Shown piece by piece: positions 49,301-58,200 of a stretch of DNA of 64,000 nucleotides. The notes below the pieces were generated by a model that worked only from the letters and a program-made list of their open reading frames with translations, did no database searches and had not been told where the DNA came from. Origin of the DNA: Actinomadura latina NBRC 106108 (GTDB lineage Bacteria > Actinomycetota > Actinomycetes > Streptosporangiales > Streptosporangiaceae); the NCBI RefSeq assembly GCF_001552195.1, contig NZ_BCQS01000039.1:25042-89041 (forward strand). The letters are read 5' to 3'. The position numbers were made by a program, and so were the translations under genes. The stretch's first letter is position 1, and each line of letters opens with the position of its first letter.

Positions 49301-50035
49301 GATGATCGCGAGCCCCTCGTCCAGCGGGACGAAGGCGTCGGCGTCGCCGCTGACGGCCTGCCGGTAGGCGGCGAGGTGCGTGGCGAGCAGGTCGGAGACG
49401 AGGTTCTGCCGCTTGAGGTCGCCGTGCGGCGCGTTCAACGCGGCGTCGAGCGTCTCGGCCGTCCATGCGGAGGCGCCCCACTCGTCGTCCTCGGCCGCCG
49501 GGAGCCCGGCGAGGAACGACTCGTCCCCCATCGACGCCCGCAGCGCCCGCGCGTTCTCCAGCAGCAGGTCGTCCCGGTACACCGGCGCCGGGGACGCCTC
49601 CGGGTGGAGTTCGGCGACGTACTTGACGTAGTCGCCGAGCACCGCCGACGCCAGCGTCGTCGACCCGCTCAAGTGGTAGGGAACCAGCAGGATCTTGCGG
49701 CCCCGCAGCCAGCCGTCGTGCTTGTCGACGACGGGCCGCAGCAGTTCCTTGCTGCGGGCGTCGGGGTCCTGCTGGATCAGCGCGTGCAGCATCGCCATGA
49801 AGTGGCTCTTGCCGGACCCGAACGACCCGTCGATGTAGGCGGCGTGCGACGTGCCCGTCTCCACGGCCGACTGCACGATGCCGAGCGCCCGGTCGAACGA
49901 CTCGGCGAGCTGCGGCGTGGCGACGTATTCGGTCACCGTATGGTGATCGGCGATCCCGGCGGTCAGCTTGAGCACCAGGTCCCCGGCGTGCACCCGCTCC
50001 GGGATGTCGATCAGATCGCGCAGCAGCTTCGTCAT
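46388..50035 (-). CDS. pglY: BREX-2 ATPase PglY
   Basis: This 1215-residue large ATPase is equivalent to BrxC of other BREX types. The P-loop is YIDGSFGSGKSHFMAML near residue 67, and LILLLDELVLWLNTHLAKP near 265 is the Walker B region. A run of exactly 17 prolines lies at residues 1158-1174 (46514-46564), just before the C-terminal 40 residues. The ATG at 50035 has GGAAGGG upstream; a longer in-frame reading up to 50326 covers another gene and is rejected. It heads the tightly overlapping pglY-pglZ-brxD-brxHI block. Confidence 0.9.
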   Translation of the reverse strand: MTKLLRDLIDIPERVHAGDLVLKLTAGIADHHTVTEYVATPQLAESFDRALGIVQSAVETGTSHAAYIDGSFGSGKSHFMAMLHALIQQDPDARSKELLRPVVDKHDGWLRGRKILLVPYHLSGSTTLASAVLGDYVKYVAELHPEASPAPVYRDDLLLENARALRASMGDESFLAGLPAAEDDEWGASAWTAETLDAALNAPHGDLKRQNLVSDLLATHLAAYRQAVSGDADAFVPLDEGLAIISRHAKEVLGYDALILLLDELVLWLNTHLAKPAFVAEQASMVAKLVESADWRRPAPIVSFVPRQRDLRELVGRDVAGAQQTSLFDTLKHWDGRFDFIRLADANLPEVVRQRLLRPKDEQARAEIEAGFERITRTQAQVWEALLDSQGGGTDQAAFRSVYPFSPAFLHTMVDISSALQRERTALKLMLQLLVDHRDILPAGQLVPLGAIFDVLLTGGVDPFSDKLRSEFDQAKSFYMQRLRPWLLARHRLDEDAAAKLPPVHAFRADDLVVKTLMLKALVPNVPALKTVNPGRLAALNHGSIPSMLPGRQGEVVHKTLRDLAGEFGEIRLQGEGNPTVDVALIGVDTKSILDKVRNVDDDAAKRRLLKEILWKELEAGDSDPFVSRRTITWRGTSRVVELVFANVADPKTSSDVFAAEEPGALRVIVDYPFDDVFGPAEDRNRVEELRADPRRANLSTLCWLPSFLSADRLADLGELVVIRHVLERDRLRENTPLMTDEDRYHARTQLESRRNALGTRLKDVLKKAYGLAAHDDADIGQQIDQHIMGMDAAVDIRPPAALGFGAALEHICGKLLDHRYPGHPNFAPSGKQSPYRLKDLQVALGAIEQAMENDVRRHEPPRADIPVIRRIVNPLDLGAMGEAALVLNDNWPMTLDRHAAAAGAASGDVTVAQVRGWILEEQPGLPPDMTNLVVCAYALMRARAWVRGGQIVPQPDVKNIPGDYVLRPQELPSPEEFETAGKRAHDVFQATRPAVRSPRSVHALADQVRRAASLRLPHTAALVTELERHADLLGLADGDRLPLARTAHRLAESLVGQDDTPLLRALAGFDLGDVQPVALGVTLREAQPLSEALAGADWPLLNRLPDLAAGGGDRAEPAQLIMGRLRDVARRDEQAARLAPAITDAKRATVALLMDDPPPPPPPPPPPPPPPPPARVSGEAQILAEGLDQVVERIRRDMAKLPDAEFQITWRSLQ

Positions 50036-50114
50036 CGGCCCTTCCCCGCACAGAACTCGGCACAGTATCGCGCGCCGCGCGAGGTGATGGCGAACGGCCA
50101 CCGCGAACGAGCGG

Positions 50115-50675
50115 TCATAGGGTCCCGCGTTGGTAGTCGCGGTACTTGCTCGCCAGGGTGTCGGTGTCCAGCGGGGGCCATTCGGTGAAGGTGCCGGTGT
50201 GGCGGTCGATGACGAGGATGTTGTCGGACGGCAGCGTCGCGGGCCGGACGATGAAGCCCGCGTCGAAGGACTCGACGGAGAGCGGAACCGGGTGGCCGGC
50301 CGTGCGGGTGTACCAGGCGTCGGCACGGCGCCAGGCTTCCGCGCGGTCGACCGGGTTGGTCCGCAGGCCGTAGGCGGCGAGGACGTCGGAGACGTTGCGG
50401 ACCGTCCGGCAGCGGTCGAGGCCGCAGGCCAGGCAGGCCACCCGGTCGCGGGCGTCGCGCCCGTAGCGGTGGGCGGTGAGGATGGTGGTGAGCGCCGCCG
50501 ACGTCGCCAGCGTCAGTGTCCGGGCCGTCCGGACGAAGGCGGCGCTGTACGGGTCGAGCGCGGTGCTGTTCGCCAGGACGAGACGGTCGATGCCGTGCGG
50601 GTCGGCGCGCATGGCGGAGGTCATCGCCGACCGCACCCGGGCGACCGTCCAATCGCGCGGGTCGTGGCCGCTCAC
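50115..50675 (-). CDS. Hypothetical protein with a Cys cluster
   Basis: This 186-residue soluble protein is one I do not recognise. A central segment, VACLACGLDRCRTVRNVSDV, holds C-x2-C-x4-C and could bind metal. The C-terminal half reads FDAGFIVRP, ILVIDRHTGTFTEWPPLDTD and ends KYRDYQRGTL, a pattern I associate loosely with small polymorphic-toxin immunity or YrhB-like proteins, not firmly. GTG start overlapping the stop of the broken ATPase upstream (GTGA). It precedes pglY by 79 bases in the same direction and may belong to the same transcript. Confidence 0.6.
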   Translation of the reverse strand: MSGHDPRDWTVARVRSAMTSAMRADPHGIDRLVLANSTALDPYSAAFVRTARTLTLATSAALTTILTAHRYGRDARDRVACLACGLDRCRTVRNVSDVLAAYGLRTNPVDRAEAWRRADAWYTRTAGHPVPLSVESFDAGFIVRPATLPSDNILVIDRHTGTFTEWPPLDTDTLASKYRDYQRGTL

Positions 50676-51106
50676 GCCGCCTCGCCCAGGGTCGTGCCGA
50701 AGACGGCGGCGACAGCGCGGGAGCGGTCGTTGCCGAACCAGCCCCAGCCGGCGGCCATCAGGGACACGGTCCGCAGGCCGCGCCCGGACTCGGCGTCGTC
50801 GTCGGCGTCGGTGACGGCGGGCTCGGACGGGGCGCCCTCGTCGGTGACGGCGACGGCGACCGCGGCGTCTCAGCGGGTGACCTCGACGGTGAAGGTCCCA
50901 CCGGGCTGGCCGGACTTCGTGTGCCGCAGGGCGTTCACCACGAGTTCGTCGACGGCGAGGAGCACCTCGTCGAGCAGCGGGCAGCCGTCCAGCAGCATCG
51001 CGGTGAAGCGGCGGGCGGCGCGGGCCTGGACGAGCTCGCCGGGGAAGGCGCGCCGCCAGCGCTGCGCGGTAGCGGGAGCGGGCAGGATGGGAATCGGATG
51101 GGACAT
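50672..51106 (-). pseudogene. Anti-sigma-type HATPase (RsbW-like) with an in-frame stop
   Basis: The frame from the ATG at 51106 (GAGGAA four bases upstream) encodes the N-box of an HATPase_c_2 serine kinase, LLAVDELVVNALRHTKSG. It then meets a TGA at 50870-50872. The same frame continues without further stops through the G1 box VAVTDEGAPSEP and the G2 box ESGRGLRTVSLMAAGWGW to a second TGA at 50672. A single base change (for example TGG or CGA to TGA) explains this. Full length would be about 143 residues, normal for such regulators. It could also be a sequencing error. Confidence 0.75.
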
Positions 51107-51281
51107 GGGTTCCTCAGCGCGTAGTGGCCGGTTCGTCATCGTGCGTGTTCATCGTCACACCACGCACCGGCGATCACACGGAAAATCCCACGTCAGCCCG
51201 CCGATTCGCACGCCTGCGGCGCGCACGTCGCCCGGTTGGGCTTGCACGGCCCGCACGTTCACGAGCGGAACGCCCTCCGGC

Positions 51282-52415
51282 TCACTGACGGTTCGCGTCC
51301 TGGAACCGCCGGGTGAGCGCAGGCGAGGTCGGCGTCACGCGGGGCAGCGGCGGGTTGGCGTACCAGTCGGCCTTGTACTTGCGGAGCAGGGCCTCGCCGT
51401 CGCGTTCCCAGGAGAAGCGCGGCTTCTTCAGCAGCTTCTGGAACACCCGGCTGGCGGCTTCGGGACCGGCTTCGGCCACCAGACGACGGATCGGGACGGG
51501 GCCGATCCCCTCCTCGCGCAGGTAGGCGGAGACGACCTCGCGGTAGATCCGACGCCGGATGAGATCGGGTTCGGCGAATGCCTGCTGGGCGACGGCGTAG
51601 TCGATGTAGAAGCCGAGGCCGTCCTCGGCGTCGTAGATGAGCGCGACGCTGTCCGCGTCCGTCCATTCCTCGGGCAACGGCGGCAGGTCCGGCTCGGTCC
51701 ACGGTCCCGCCTTGCTGCCGGCCAGCTCGTAGGCATGGCGGTAGAAGGCCATCAGCGTCTTGTGGACCTCGTCGCCGGAGACGACGGTCAGGTCACCGCC
51801 GTACAGGTCGATGAAGGCGCGGCGCTGCTCGTCCTGCAACTCGCGTGCCTGGGCGAGCTTCTCGGGGTTGCGGAAGACGCGCGCCGGATACCGCATCACG
51901 ATCTCGGGGAGCCCGGCCAGGACGTCGTCGGCCTGGTCGGCGGCGAAGGCCATCGGCGTACCGCTGATCATCCACTCGTCGCCCACGGGCACGATCCCGC
52001 CGATGGCGATCGTCCCGGGAGTGAGCGCCTCGACGCCCTCCGGTCCCATGTTGGAGCGGACGCGGTAGGTGAGCTCGTCCACGTGGTTGAAGGCGATGAC
52101 GCCGTCGTCGCCGTACGGCTCCATGATCTCGAACATGCCCTGCACGTTGTCGAGCCAGCCAAGGACCAGGGCCTTGTCCTTCTCGTCCAGGTCACGGTTC
52201 TCTGCGACGAACCGCTCCACCACCCGGGAGCCGCTCGGGAGCCGGTAGGTGAACAGGAAGTCCTCGACGACGGCCGCGAAGACCCCTTCGTCGTTGACGA
52301 CGCCGTCCGGGAAGGCGTCCAGGACCAACTCTTTCAGGACACCGCCGAAGCGGTCGGACATGGCGAAGCTCACCAGCTCACCCTTGAGGTCTCCCGCCCG
52401 CGCCAGCTGATCCAT
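51282..52415 (-). CDS. Hypothetical protein, 377 residues
   Basis: This is a soluble, acidic, all-cytoplasmic protein with no motif I recognise. It begins MDQLARAGDLKGELVSFAMS and contains repeated Glu/Asp-rich helices. A middle part reads AIGGIVPVGDEWMISGTPMA, like a small SH3-type or beta domain, and the basic C-terminus (KKPRFSWERDGEALLRKYKA) could bind nucleic acid. ATG at 52415 with GGGGAGGG ten bases upstream; the longer reading from 52595 lacks a ribosome site. It lies upstream of the pgl block in the same direction, so it might be part of the defence neighbourhood, but no function can be stated. Confidence 0.65.
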   Translation of the reverse strand: MDQLARAGDLKGELVSFAMSDRFGGVLKELVLDAFPDGVVNDEGVFAAVVEDFLFTYRLPSGSRVVERFVAENRDLDEKDKALVLGWLDNVQGMFEIMEPYGDDGVIAFNHVDELTYRVRSNMGPEGVEALTPGTIAIGGIVPVGDEWMISGTPMAFAADQADDVLAGLPEIVMRYPARVFRNPEKLAQARELQDEQRRAFIDLYGGDLTVVSGDEVHKTLMAFYRHAYELAGSKAGPWTEPDLPPLPEEWTDADSVALIYDAEDGLGFYIDYAVAQQAFAEPDLIRRRIYREVVSAYLREEGIGPVPIRRLVAEAGPEAASRVFQKLLKKPRFSWERDGEALLRKYKADWYANPPLPRVTPTSPALTRRFQDANRQ

Positions 52416-52862
52416 GCTCGCCCTCCCCGTAGCCGGTTTCCGAGCCCGCACGCTACCGGCACGCCCCGGCCGGTACCCGTTCTTCCTGAGCCGAGTGATT
52501 CTCCCGAGCACGGTCGGCCGGTCCCGACCCTTGCTTTCGCGGCAAGACCCGCTGCCCCGCGCTTGCGGATTCCTTGGATCGCGGCGTCGCCCCACACCGA
52601 ATGCTGCGCGGTTCCACCTTTTCCCGGCGGACGACCATCCCGTTCCCTACCCGAGCCGTCGACTCGGATGATCGCAGCGTGCACGTTCGGGAACTGAACG
52701 TGCAAATCTTGGACGTTCGCGCTTACATGGACGGCGACGCCTCCGGAGGCCGCCCCCGCACGCCCACCGAGCGCGTGTCCGACATGAAGTGAAACGGGCG
52801 ATAAGTCCGCCGTCAGGTGGCGGCGGACACCGGATTGGTCTGCCGGCGGAAGGACCGAGGGC
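52416..52862. other. Intergenic region with an inverted repeat
   Basis: This 447-base divergent region has no credible gene. GCACGTTC at 52681-52688 and GAACGTGC at 52696-52703 form a perfect 8-base inverted repeat with a 7-base spacer, a plausible regulator site for one or both flanking genes. A further GGACGTTCGCGC follows at about 52711. Confidence 0.5.
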
Positions 52863-54455
52863 GTGAGTATCGAGCAGTCCGGCCGGACCGACACCCGTAC
52901 GGAGGACGCCGAGCACCCGCAGGGCCCGGATCGGCCGCCGGCACCGCCGCCCGACCGGCCTGGGCAGCCCGGCCAGCCGTCCCGGCTGGACAGCCTGCGC
53001 GCGGCCCGCGAATATCAGGCCGCCCGCGCGGCCGAGCAGGAGCGCCAGCGGACGGCCGCACCGGAGAACGGCACCGAGCCGCCCGAAGCCCCGGATGAGG
53101 AAGCGGTCGAGTCCTCCCCGGCCGAGCCCACCGGCGAGCAGCAGAACGACCAGGAGGGCCCGGAGGAGACCGAGGCAGCCGACGAAGCCCGCGAGTCCAG
53201 TACCGGACTCGGCGAACGCGACGCCGCGCGCCCAGAGCCCGAGGCCGACGAGGAACTGCGGCCGGACGAGTCCGAAGCGCAGCTCGGCGCAGCCGAGACC
53301 GGCGAACTCCCGCCCGAAACCGATGCCGGACAGTCCGGCAGCGACCAGGACGGGGAAGCCGAACCCCTCTCCGACGAGGACGCCGTCGAGGAACCGGATC
53401 CACCGGCCGAAGCAGAGGCCGCTGAGGACTCGCCGGACCCCCGTGACGCCGAACCGGAGGCCGACCAGGCGGGACGTCCGGACGGCCCCGGCGAAGACCA
53501 GCGCGCCCAGAACTCGGGCAATCAGGACGCCGGAGAGACTCCCCCGCAGCCACTCGACGAGCGCGACCGGCCTGAAAGCCGCGACCACCCGCAGCTACCG
53601 CAGCAGGACGGCCACCTCTCCGGCACCGGCGGCCCCGGCTCGGAGATCCCGGCCGGGCAGATCCTTCAAGCCGACAGTCAGCCCGGCCTTCAGGAACAGG
53701 CATCCCAGGACGTGCCCGGACCCGTTCCCGCCGGGCAGCCAGAAGGCAGCTCTGACGTCCAGCCGCCCAGCGAAGGCGACACGCGGCGGACCGCAGACGG
53801 ACAATTCACACCCGCCGAGTCGTCCGAACAGTCCGGCATAACTGGAAATGGGATGGCCTGGCCGATGGAGCCGGAAGAAGGCGTCACACGCTGGGCGTCC
53901 CCGGTCGTCCAGTTCGGGGAGGGAACCCCCGGCACCCGGGTCGAGAACCGTGATAGGAATGCCGAGGGGCAGCCGGAAGCCCCGACCTCTCGCCTGGACG
54001 ATAATGCGATCAGAGAGAAGATTGACCCCTTTCGGCCCGACACCGACAATGCCGAAGGAGAGAAGGAAGACTTCAAGCGCACCGTCAGAGAAGCAGACGG
54101 AGAATGGACTGACGGCGTAGACCGCATCGAGGACCTCCCGACCGGCGAGAAGCTGGCCGAAGGTAATCCGGAGAAGAAGTCTCGAGCCGACAAGTTCCGG
54201 CAAGCGGCGTACCAGGATTACAGCAGGATCGACAAGCAGGCGAAGAACTATTCAAAGACCATCGCTGACGCCTTCGGGCCACATCCACCAGGACAAGCTG
54301 TGACCAGGGCAAACGACGGGCCAGTCATATCCAATCCACCTCAATCCGGGATCGACGCCGGCAGTATGGCGTCTTCCTTGCTCGCTACGGGTATTGTTCT
54401 GGCTGAACTCACGCGCTGGGGCGTGAGGAAGATCAGAGAAGAGAAGACTGAATGA
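52863..54455 (+). CDS. Large acidic disordered protein, unknown function
   Basis: This 530-residue protein is dominated by Pro, Glu, Asp, Gln and Gly over residues 1-380, with no predicted fold. The C-terminal 150 residues are less biased: LDDNAIREKIDPFRPDTD, then a charged helix with DKFRQAAYQDYSRIDKQAKN, and a short hydrophobic stretch ASSLLATGIVLAELTRWGVR near the end. GTG start with GGAAGGA upstream. The next gene overlaps it by four bases (ATGA), a typical effector-partner layout. It might be a toxin-like or surface protein, but no toxin domain is recognisable and there is no signal peptide. Third-position GC drops in the last third. Confidence 0.6.
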   Translation: MSIEQSGRTDTRTEDAEHPQGPDRPPAPPPDRPGQPGQPSRLDSLRAAREYQAARAAEQERQRTAAPENGTEPPEAPDEEAVESSPAEPTGEQQNDQEGPEETEAADEARESSTGLGERDAARPEPEADEELRPDESEAQLGAAETGELPPETDAGQSGSDQDGEAEPLSDEDAVEEPDPPAEAEAAEDSPDPRDAEPEADQAGRPDGPGEDQRAQNSGNQDAGETPPQPLDERDRPESRDHPQLPQQDGHLSGTGGPGSEIPAGQILQADSQPGLQEQASQDVPGPVPAGQPEGSSDVQPPSEGDTRRTADGQFTPAESSEQSGITGNGMAWPMEPEEGVTRWASPVVQFGEGTPGTRVENRDRNAEGQPEAPTSRLDDNAIREKIDPFRPDTDNAEGEKEDFKRTVREADGEWTDGVDRIEDLPTGEKLAEGNPEKKSRADKFRQAAYQDYSRIDKQAKNYSKTIADAFGPHPPGQAVTRANDGPVISNPPQSGIDAGSMASSLLATGIVLAELTRWGVRKIREEKTE

Positions 54456-54895
54456 GAGTTACCGCAGACCAGATCAAGGCGATGCGTCACTTGCTGTCAG
54501 GGGACGTCGAGGGCTACGAACAACTCCGAGCGGGGCTTGACCCCACCACCAGCCCAAGCAACGGTGCGCTGATCTCTGCAACGTTCTTCACCGCAGCAGA
54601 GCGACGGTTCACGGAGAGCAGCACCAGGACGGACGTCGTAGAGTTCGTCGGAAATCTAAGAGCACGGTCGGAGCGGTTGGCTGCTGACCTAGATCCCCGC
54701 GTCGCGGAGCGTCTTCTGCTCGCGACTTTTACCGATGAAGAGATCGATGACATCGGTCCGGAGGTGCGAGGACAACACTGCTTCCTCCTCCTTGGCGGCT
54801 TGGCAGCCGATGCCGACTACTCCGAATCCGAACTAGACGATCTCCTTGCCACTTCCCGCAACCTTGCGAACGAGTGGCTGGCCCAAGCAAGCTAA
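54452..54895 (+). CDS. Hypothetical partner of the acidic protein
   Basis: This 147-residue soluble, mostly helical, acidic protein begins MRVTADQIKAMRHLLSGDVE. It contains FFTAAERRFTESSTRTDVVEFV and ends DLLATSRNLANEWLAQAS. It is translationally coupled to the preceding gene. Small acidic proteins placed like this are often immunity or chaperone partners; that is inference from layout only. I do not recognise the family. Confidence 0.6.
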   Translation: MRVTADQIKAMRHLLSGDVEGYEQLRAGLDPTTSPSNGALISATFFTAAERRFTESSTRTDVVEFVGNLRARSERLAADLDPRVAERLLLATFTDEEIDDIGPEVRGQHCFLLLGGLAADADYSESELDDLLATSRNLANEWLAQAS

Positions 54896-55221
54896 TGCAG
54901 CCAATCCGCCGGCGCCCGGGTATCTTGCCCCGACGAGGTCTCAGCTGCGCCTCAAGTGCTTGACTAGCACAGCAGCTTCAGCACTGGGGCGCGGCCAATT
55001 TTCATCAGGTCGGCTTGCGGAGCATCATGGGTTCTGCTCCGGACTTTCGGGCAGTGACTTGTCAATGCCTCCCTGCAGGGAGGCATGCAACAGAAGCAGA
55101 GTTCCGTCCGATAGGGACATGGCCGGGTACACTTTCAGGTCATGTCCTCGACGGTAAGCCCGTCGGCATGAATCCCATTCCAGGTGGTTCTGCTTTCGGG
55201 CAGGCGCTGAACCTGGATCTA
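54896..55221. other. Convergent intergenic region, no gene seen
   Basis: These 326 bases separate the plus-strand hypothetical gene from the helicase gene. They contain the 22-base palindrome listed separately and no reading frame I trust. The base composition is closer to that of the defence module than to the rest of the window. Confidence 0.6.
55065..55086. repeat. 22-base perfect palindrome
   Basis: Bases 55065-55086 are perfectly self-complementary, centred on CTGCAG with CCTCC/GGAGG arms. Position between convergent genes suits a terminator, but the absence of a loop suggests a protein-binding or recombination site. Confidence 0.7.
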
Positions 55222-58200
55222 TCAGGTTTCCGCTGGCATTGAGATGTGCAGTGTGGCCCCCTCCAAGCTCAGCGCCAACTCCAGCCCGCTGTCCAGAATC
55301 ATGGAAATGTCGGCATGATCGGTGGATCGGACGAGCGCGGCAAGGGACTCTCCGGAGAACAAGCCGATAGGCGCCGGATCCGGATGGTCCGGGAGTGGCG
55401 CAAGTGTAAAAAAGCTGCCTTCAACCTCCGCACCTGGGATTGTGGGGTCCACATCGATACTAGTGTTCCCATTCTCCAAAAGAATACGCAGGAGGTTTCG
55501 ACCGCGGGTTCGGGTGAGGTCCAGCAGGTCAAGCATTTCTGATGCGGAGGTATTGAAGCGCTCCCGCCAGTCGGTCAAGCTCATCGAGGCGAGCCAACTG
55601 CGTGGGTCGTTCTCTCCTATGGAGAGCCGGTCGGGCATCTGCCGCGCGATTTCGTGGGCAAGTCGCCGCGATCGCAGGCCACTTAGCATCAGCGCCAGTG
55701 CCCGGCGGTCGTCTACGCCGTACCGAATGTAGGGGCCGAGCTCTGGGCACAGCCGGCGCTCGCTCTCAGCGTTGATAAGGAAGGCAGTGACCAGCTCTAC
55801 GAGAGCGCCGACCGTCCAAGCCAGGAAATGTTCGAAGTGGCTTGTGACCGCGTCGACCATCTCCTCAATGCGCCGACCGCCCTCCTGGACGCGTCCAAGG
55901 TGTTTCTCCGCTAGCGCGGCATACGTCATGCCTTGCAGCCAGTCCACCAGTACCTCATGAGGATGGACGGTGATGTCGTCGCCGTTCTGAGTCACCCGGA
56001 ACCGCCACTGGGTGTTATTCTCCGGAAGAGCGAGAAGATCGTCCAGCACGCCCATCACGGCAAGGACCAGCACAGCCACGTTCGCCTGCTGAAGGGACTC
56101 CGCTTCGGCGGGGTCCGTCTGAAGGACAGTGTCGGCCACCCGCTTGGCGAGCATGTCGATCTTCTGGGCCGATCCGATACTGGTGCCAGCTCGCGGCCAA
56201 CGCCGGCGGGCCGCGGGATCGGTGTGCTCGTAGAGGTTACGTACGCGCCGCGCCAGTGACGCCATCGCGACCGAGTAAGGTGGCTCGGCAAGCAGGTCAC
56301 CGGTGAGGGCCTCCAGGTCCGCGTCGGCCGGGGCAATGCCGCGGGTCTCGGCGTCGGCTAGGTAGAACCAAATGAAGGCGACGAACTCGGCTGCAGGCTT
56401 GCCAGCGGCGCGCAAGACAGCGTCCTGCTCGGCTCGAGCTGCCGCTTCTAAAGCCACGATCTCCTCGAAGACCTGCTCGTCGGTCATCACAGAGGAGACG
56501 ATGAGTTCGTCGGCTGAAGGCGTCAGGGCAGCGAAGTCGGCTTCCGATGGCCGATCGGCTCGTACTAGCACGATCCAGCCCTCGGTCTCCTTACCCGCAC
56601 GTCCCGCCCGACCGGCCGCATTGACGAGGCGAGGACCCTTCAGGCGCAACTCTTGCGGCATCCCCTGATAGTTCTCGTCGTAGATCACAACTGTGTGGAC
56701 CGGAAGGTTGATTCCGTCGGTCAACGTCGAGGTACAGGTCAGAAACGGGAGTATGTCCGCCCGCAGAGCGTCTTCCAATGCCTCAAGAACTTCGATCGGC
56801 AACCCTGCATGGTGGAAGCCCACGCCATGCCGGAGCATGTCCACCAGTGGATGGGTCTCGCCCAACTGAGTCCGCACGAAGTCAGCAAGGGGAAACGCTG
56901 CCTGATGCTCGGGCAGGCGCCCAGCCAGAGTGCGGGCGATTCGTTGTGCGGTCATTCGCGTCGCAGCGACCACTAGCGCAGTGCCAGCGTGACCGAGCAA
57001 CTCGATCATCCTCGCGGCAACGACGTAGTTCGGGTCAGATTTGGAGGGATCTCTCTTCGTGCCCGTGGTTTGATCAGGTGTGATGGCCTTGCGAGCAAGC
57101 GTTCCGACCGGCTCGCGGATCGCAAGCATGACCGTCTGTCCGTCTGACAGCCGCAGCCTGACGGTCCCCTTGATCGGATGGAACACTCGGTAGGGAAAGT
57201 TTCCGCGGCTCCGTTCCCACCTTCTCTCGTTCCACAGGGGCTCGCTGGCGAAGATCGCGTGCAGTCGCCGCGGTCCCCGCCATTGGGACTCAAAAACCGT
57301 GGCGGGCCCGTGGGGATCGATCCAGCGGGCGATCTGCGCCGCGTTTCCCATCGCGGCCGACAGCAGAATGATCCGGTGTTCGGTGTCCTGTGTGCGATGG
57401 TGCAGGTAGGCGATGGTCGCTTCCAGGGTGAATCCTCGTGAGGCTTCCCTGATCAACTGTGCTTCATCGAAGATGAACATGCCGAACCGGCCCAAGACGG
57501 CTTCGGCATCGTGACGGAGCAGGTGCTGGAGCCGCTCGGGTGTCATTACCTCGACGTCGGGCAGTTCTTCTGCCCCGATCTCAGCGATCAAAGCATCCCA
57601 AATGCTCCCACCTTGTCCCAGAATCGGATCGGCGGAGGGGAAGTCAGGTCGGTCGGGTCCGGTCTCCTTCTGCAGAATCCTAAGTCGGCCGGCCATGCTC
57701 CGTCGGACTTCGCGGCATAGGCTACGTGTGGGCGCGACGTAACACACACTCTTACTACTCGTCTCGAGATATGCCAATGCAAGCAGTTGCGAGACAAGCG
57801 TTTTCCCGCCGCTGGTTGGTACCGACAACACCATGCGCCGTACCTGCGGGCTGAACGGAGAGGGGTCGGAGGTCAGTAATTGCTGCTGCGGGCTCCACAG
57901 AGTCAGCACTGGCGGGCTCCCGAGCGTGAAGGCGTGCCGTACCGCATTGGGAACGTCGGGCGGCAGGAGGTTTGGACTCCATACAGACCCGGTGGCGGCT
58001 TCGTCGGCGAGAGCCAGCAGATGGGAGGCGACCCACCGCGCGGCCAGCTCCCCGGGGCCCCAATGGCCAAGTGTTGCCGCCAGTAGCCGCTCTCTGGCGC
58101 GGGCGAGCCGCTCGCCGTCGCCTCGGGCCAAGTAGTGCAGTAGATCTTCGCCGCCGAGGATCACCGCATGAGTCGTGCCATATCCGGTGGTAGACAAATC

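Noticed and set aside
50036..50326. N-terminal extension of PglY
   Set aside because: It overlaps the coding end of the separate gene at 50115-50675 and lacks a ribosome site, while the ATG at 50035 has GGAAGGG upstream.
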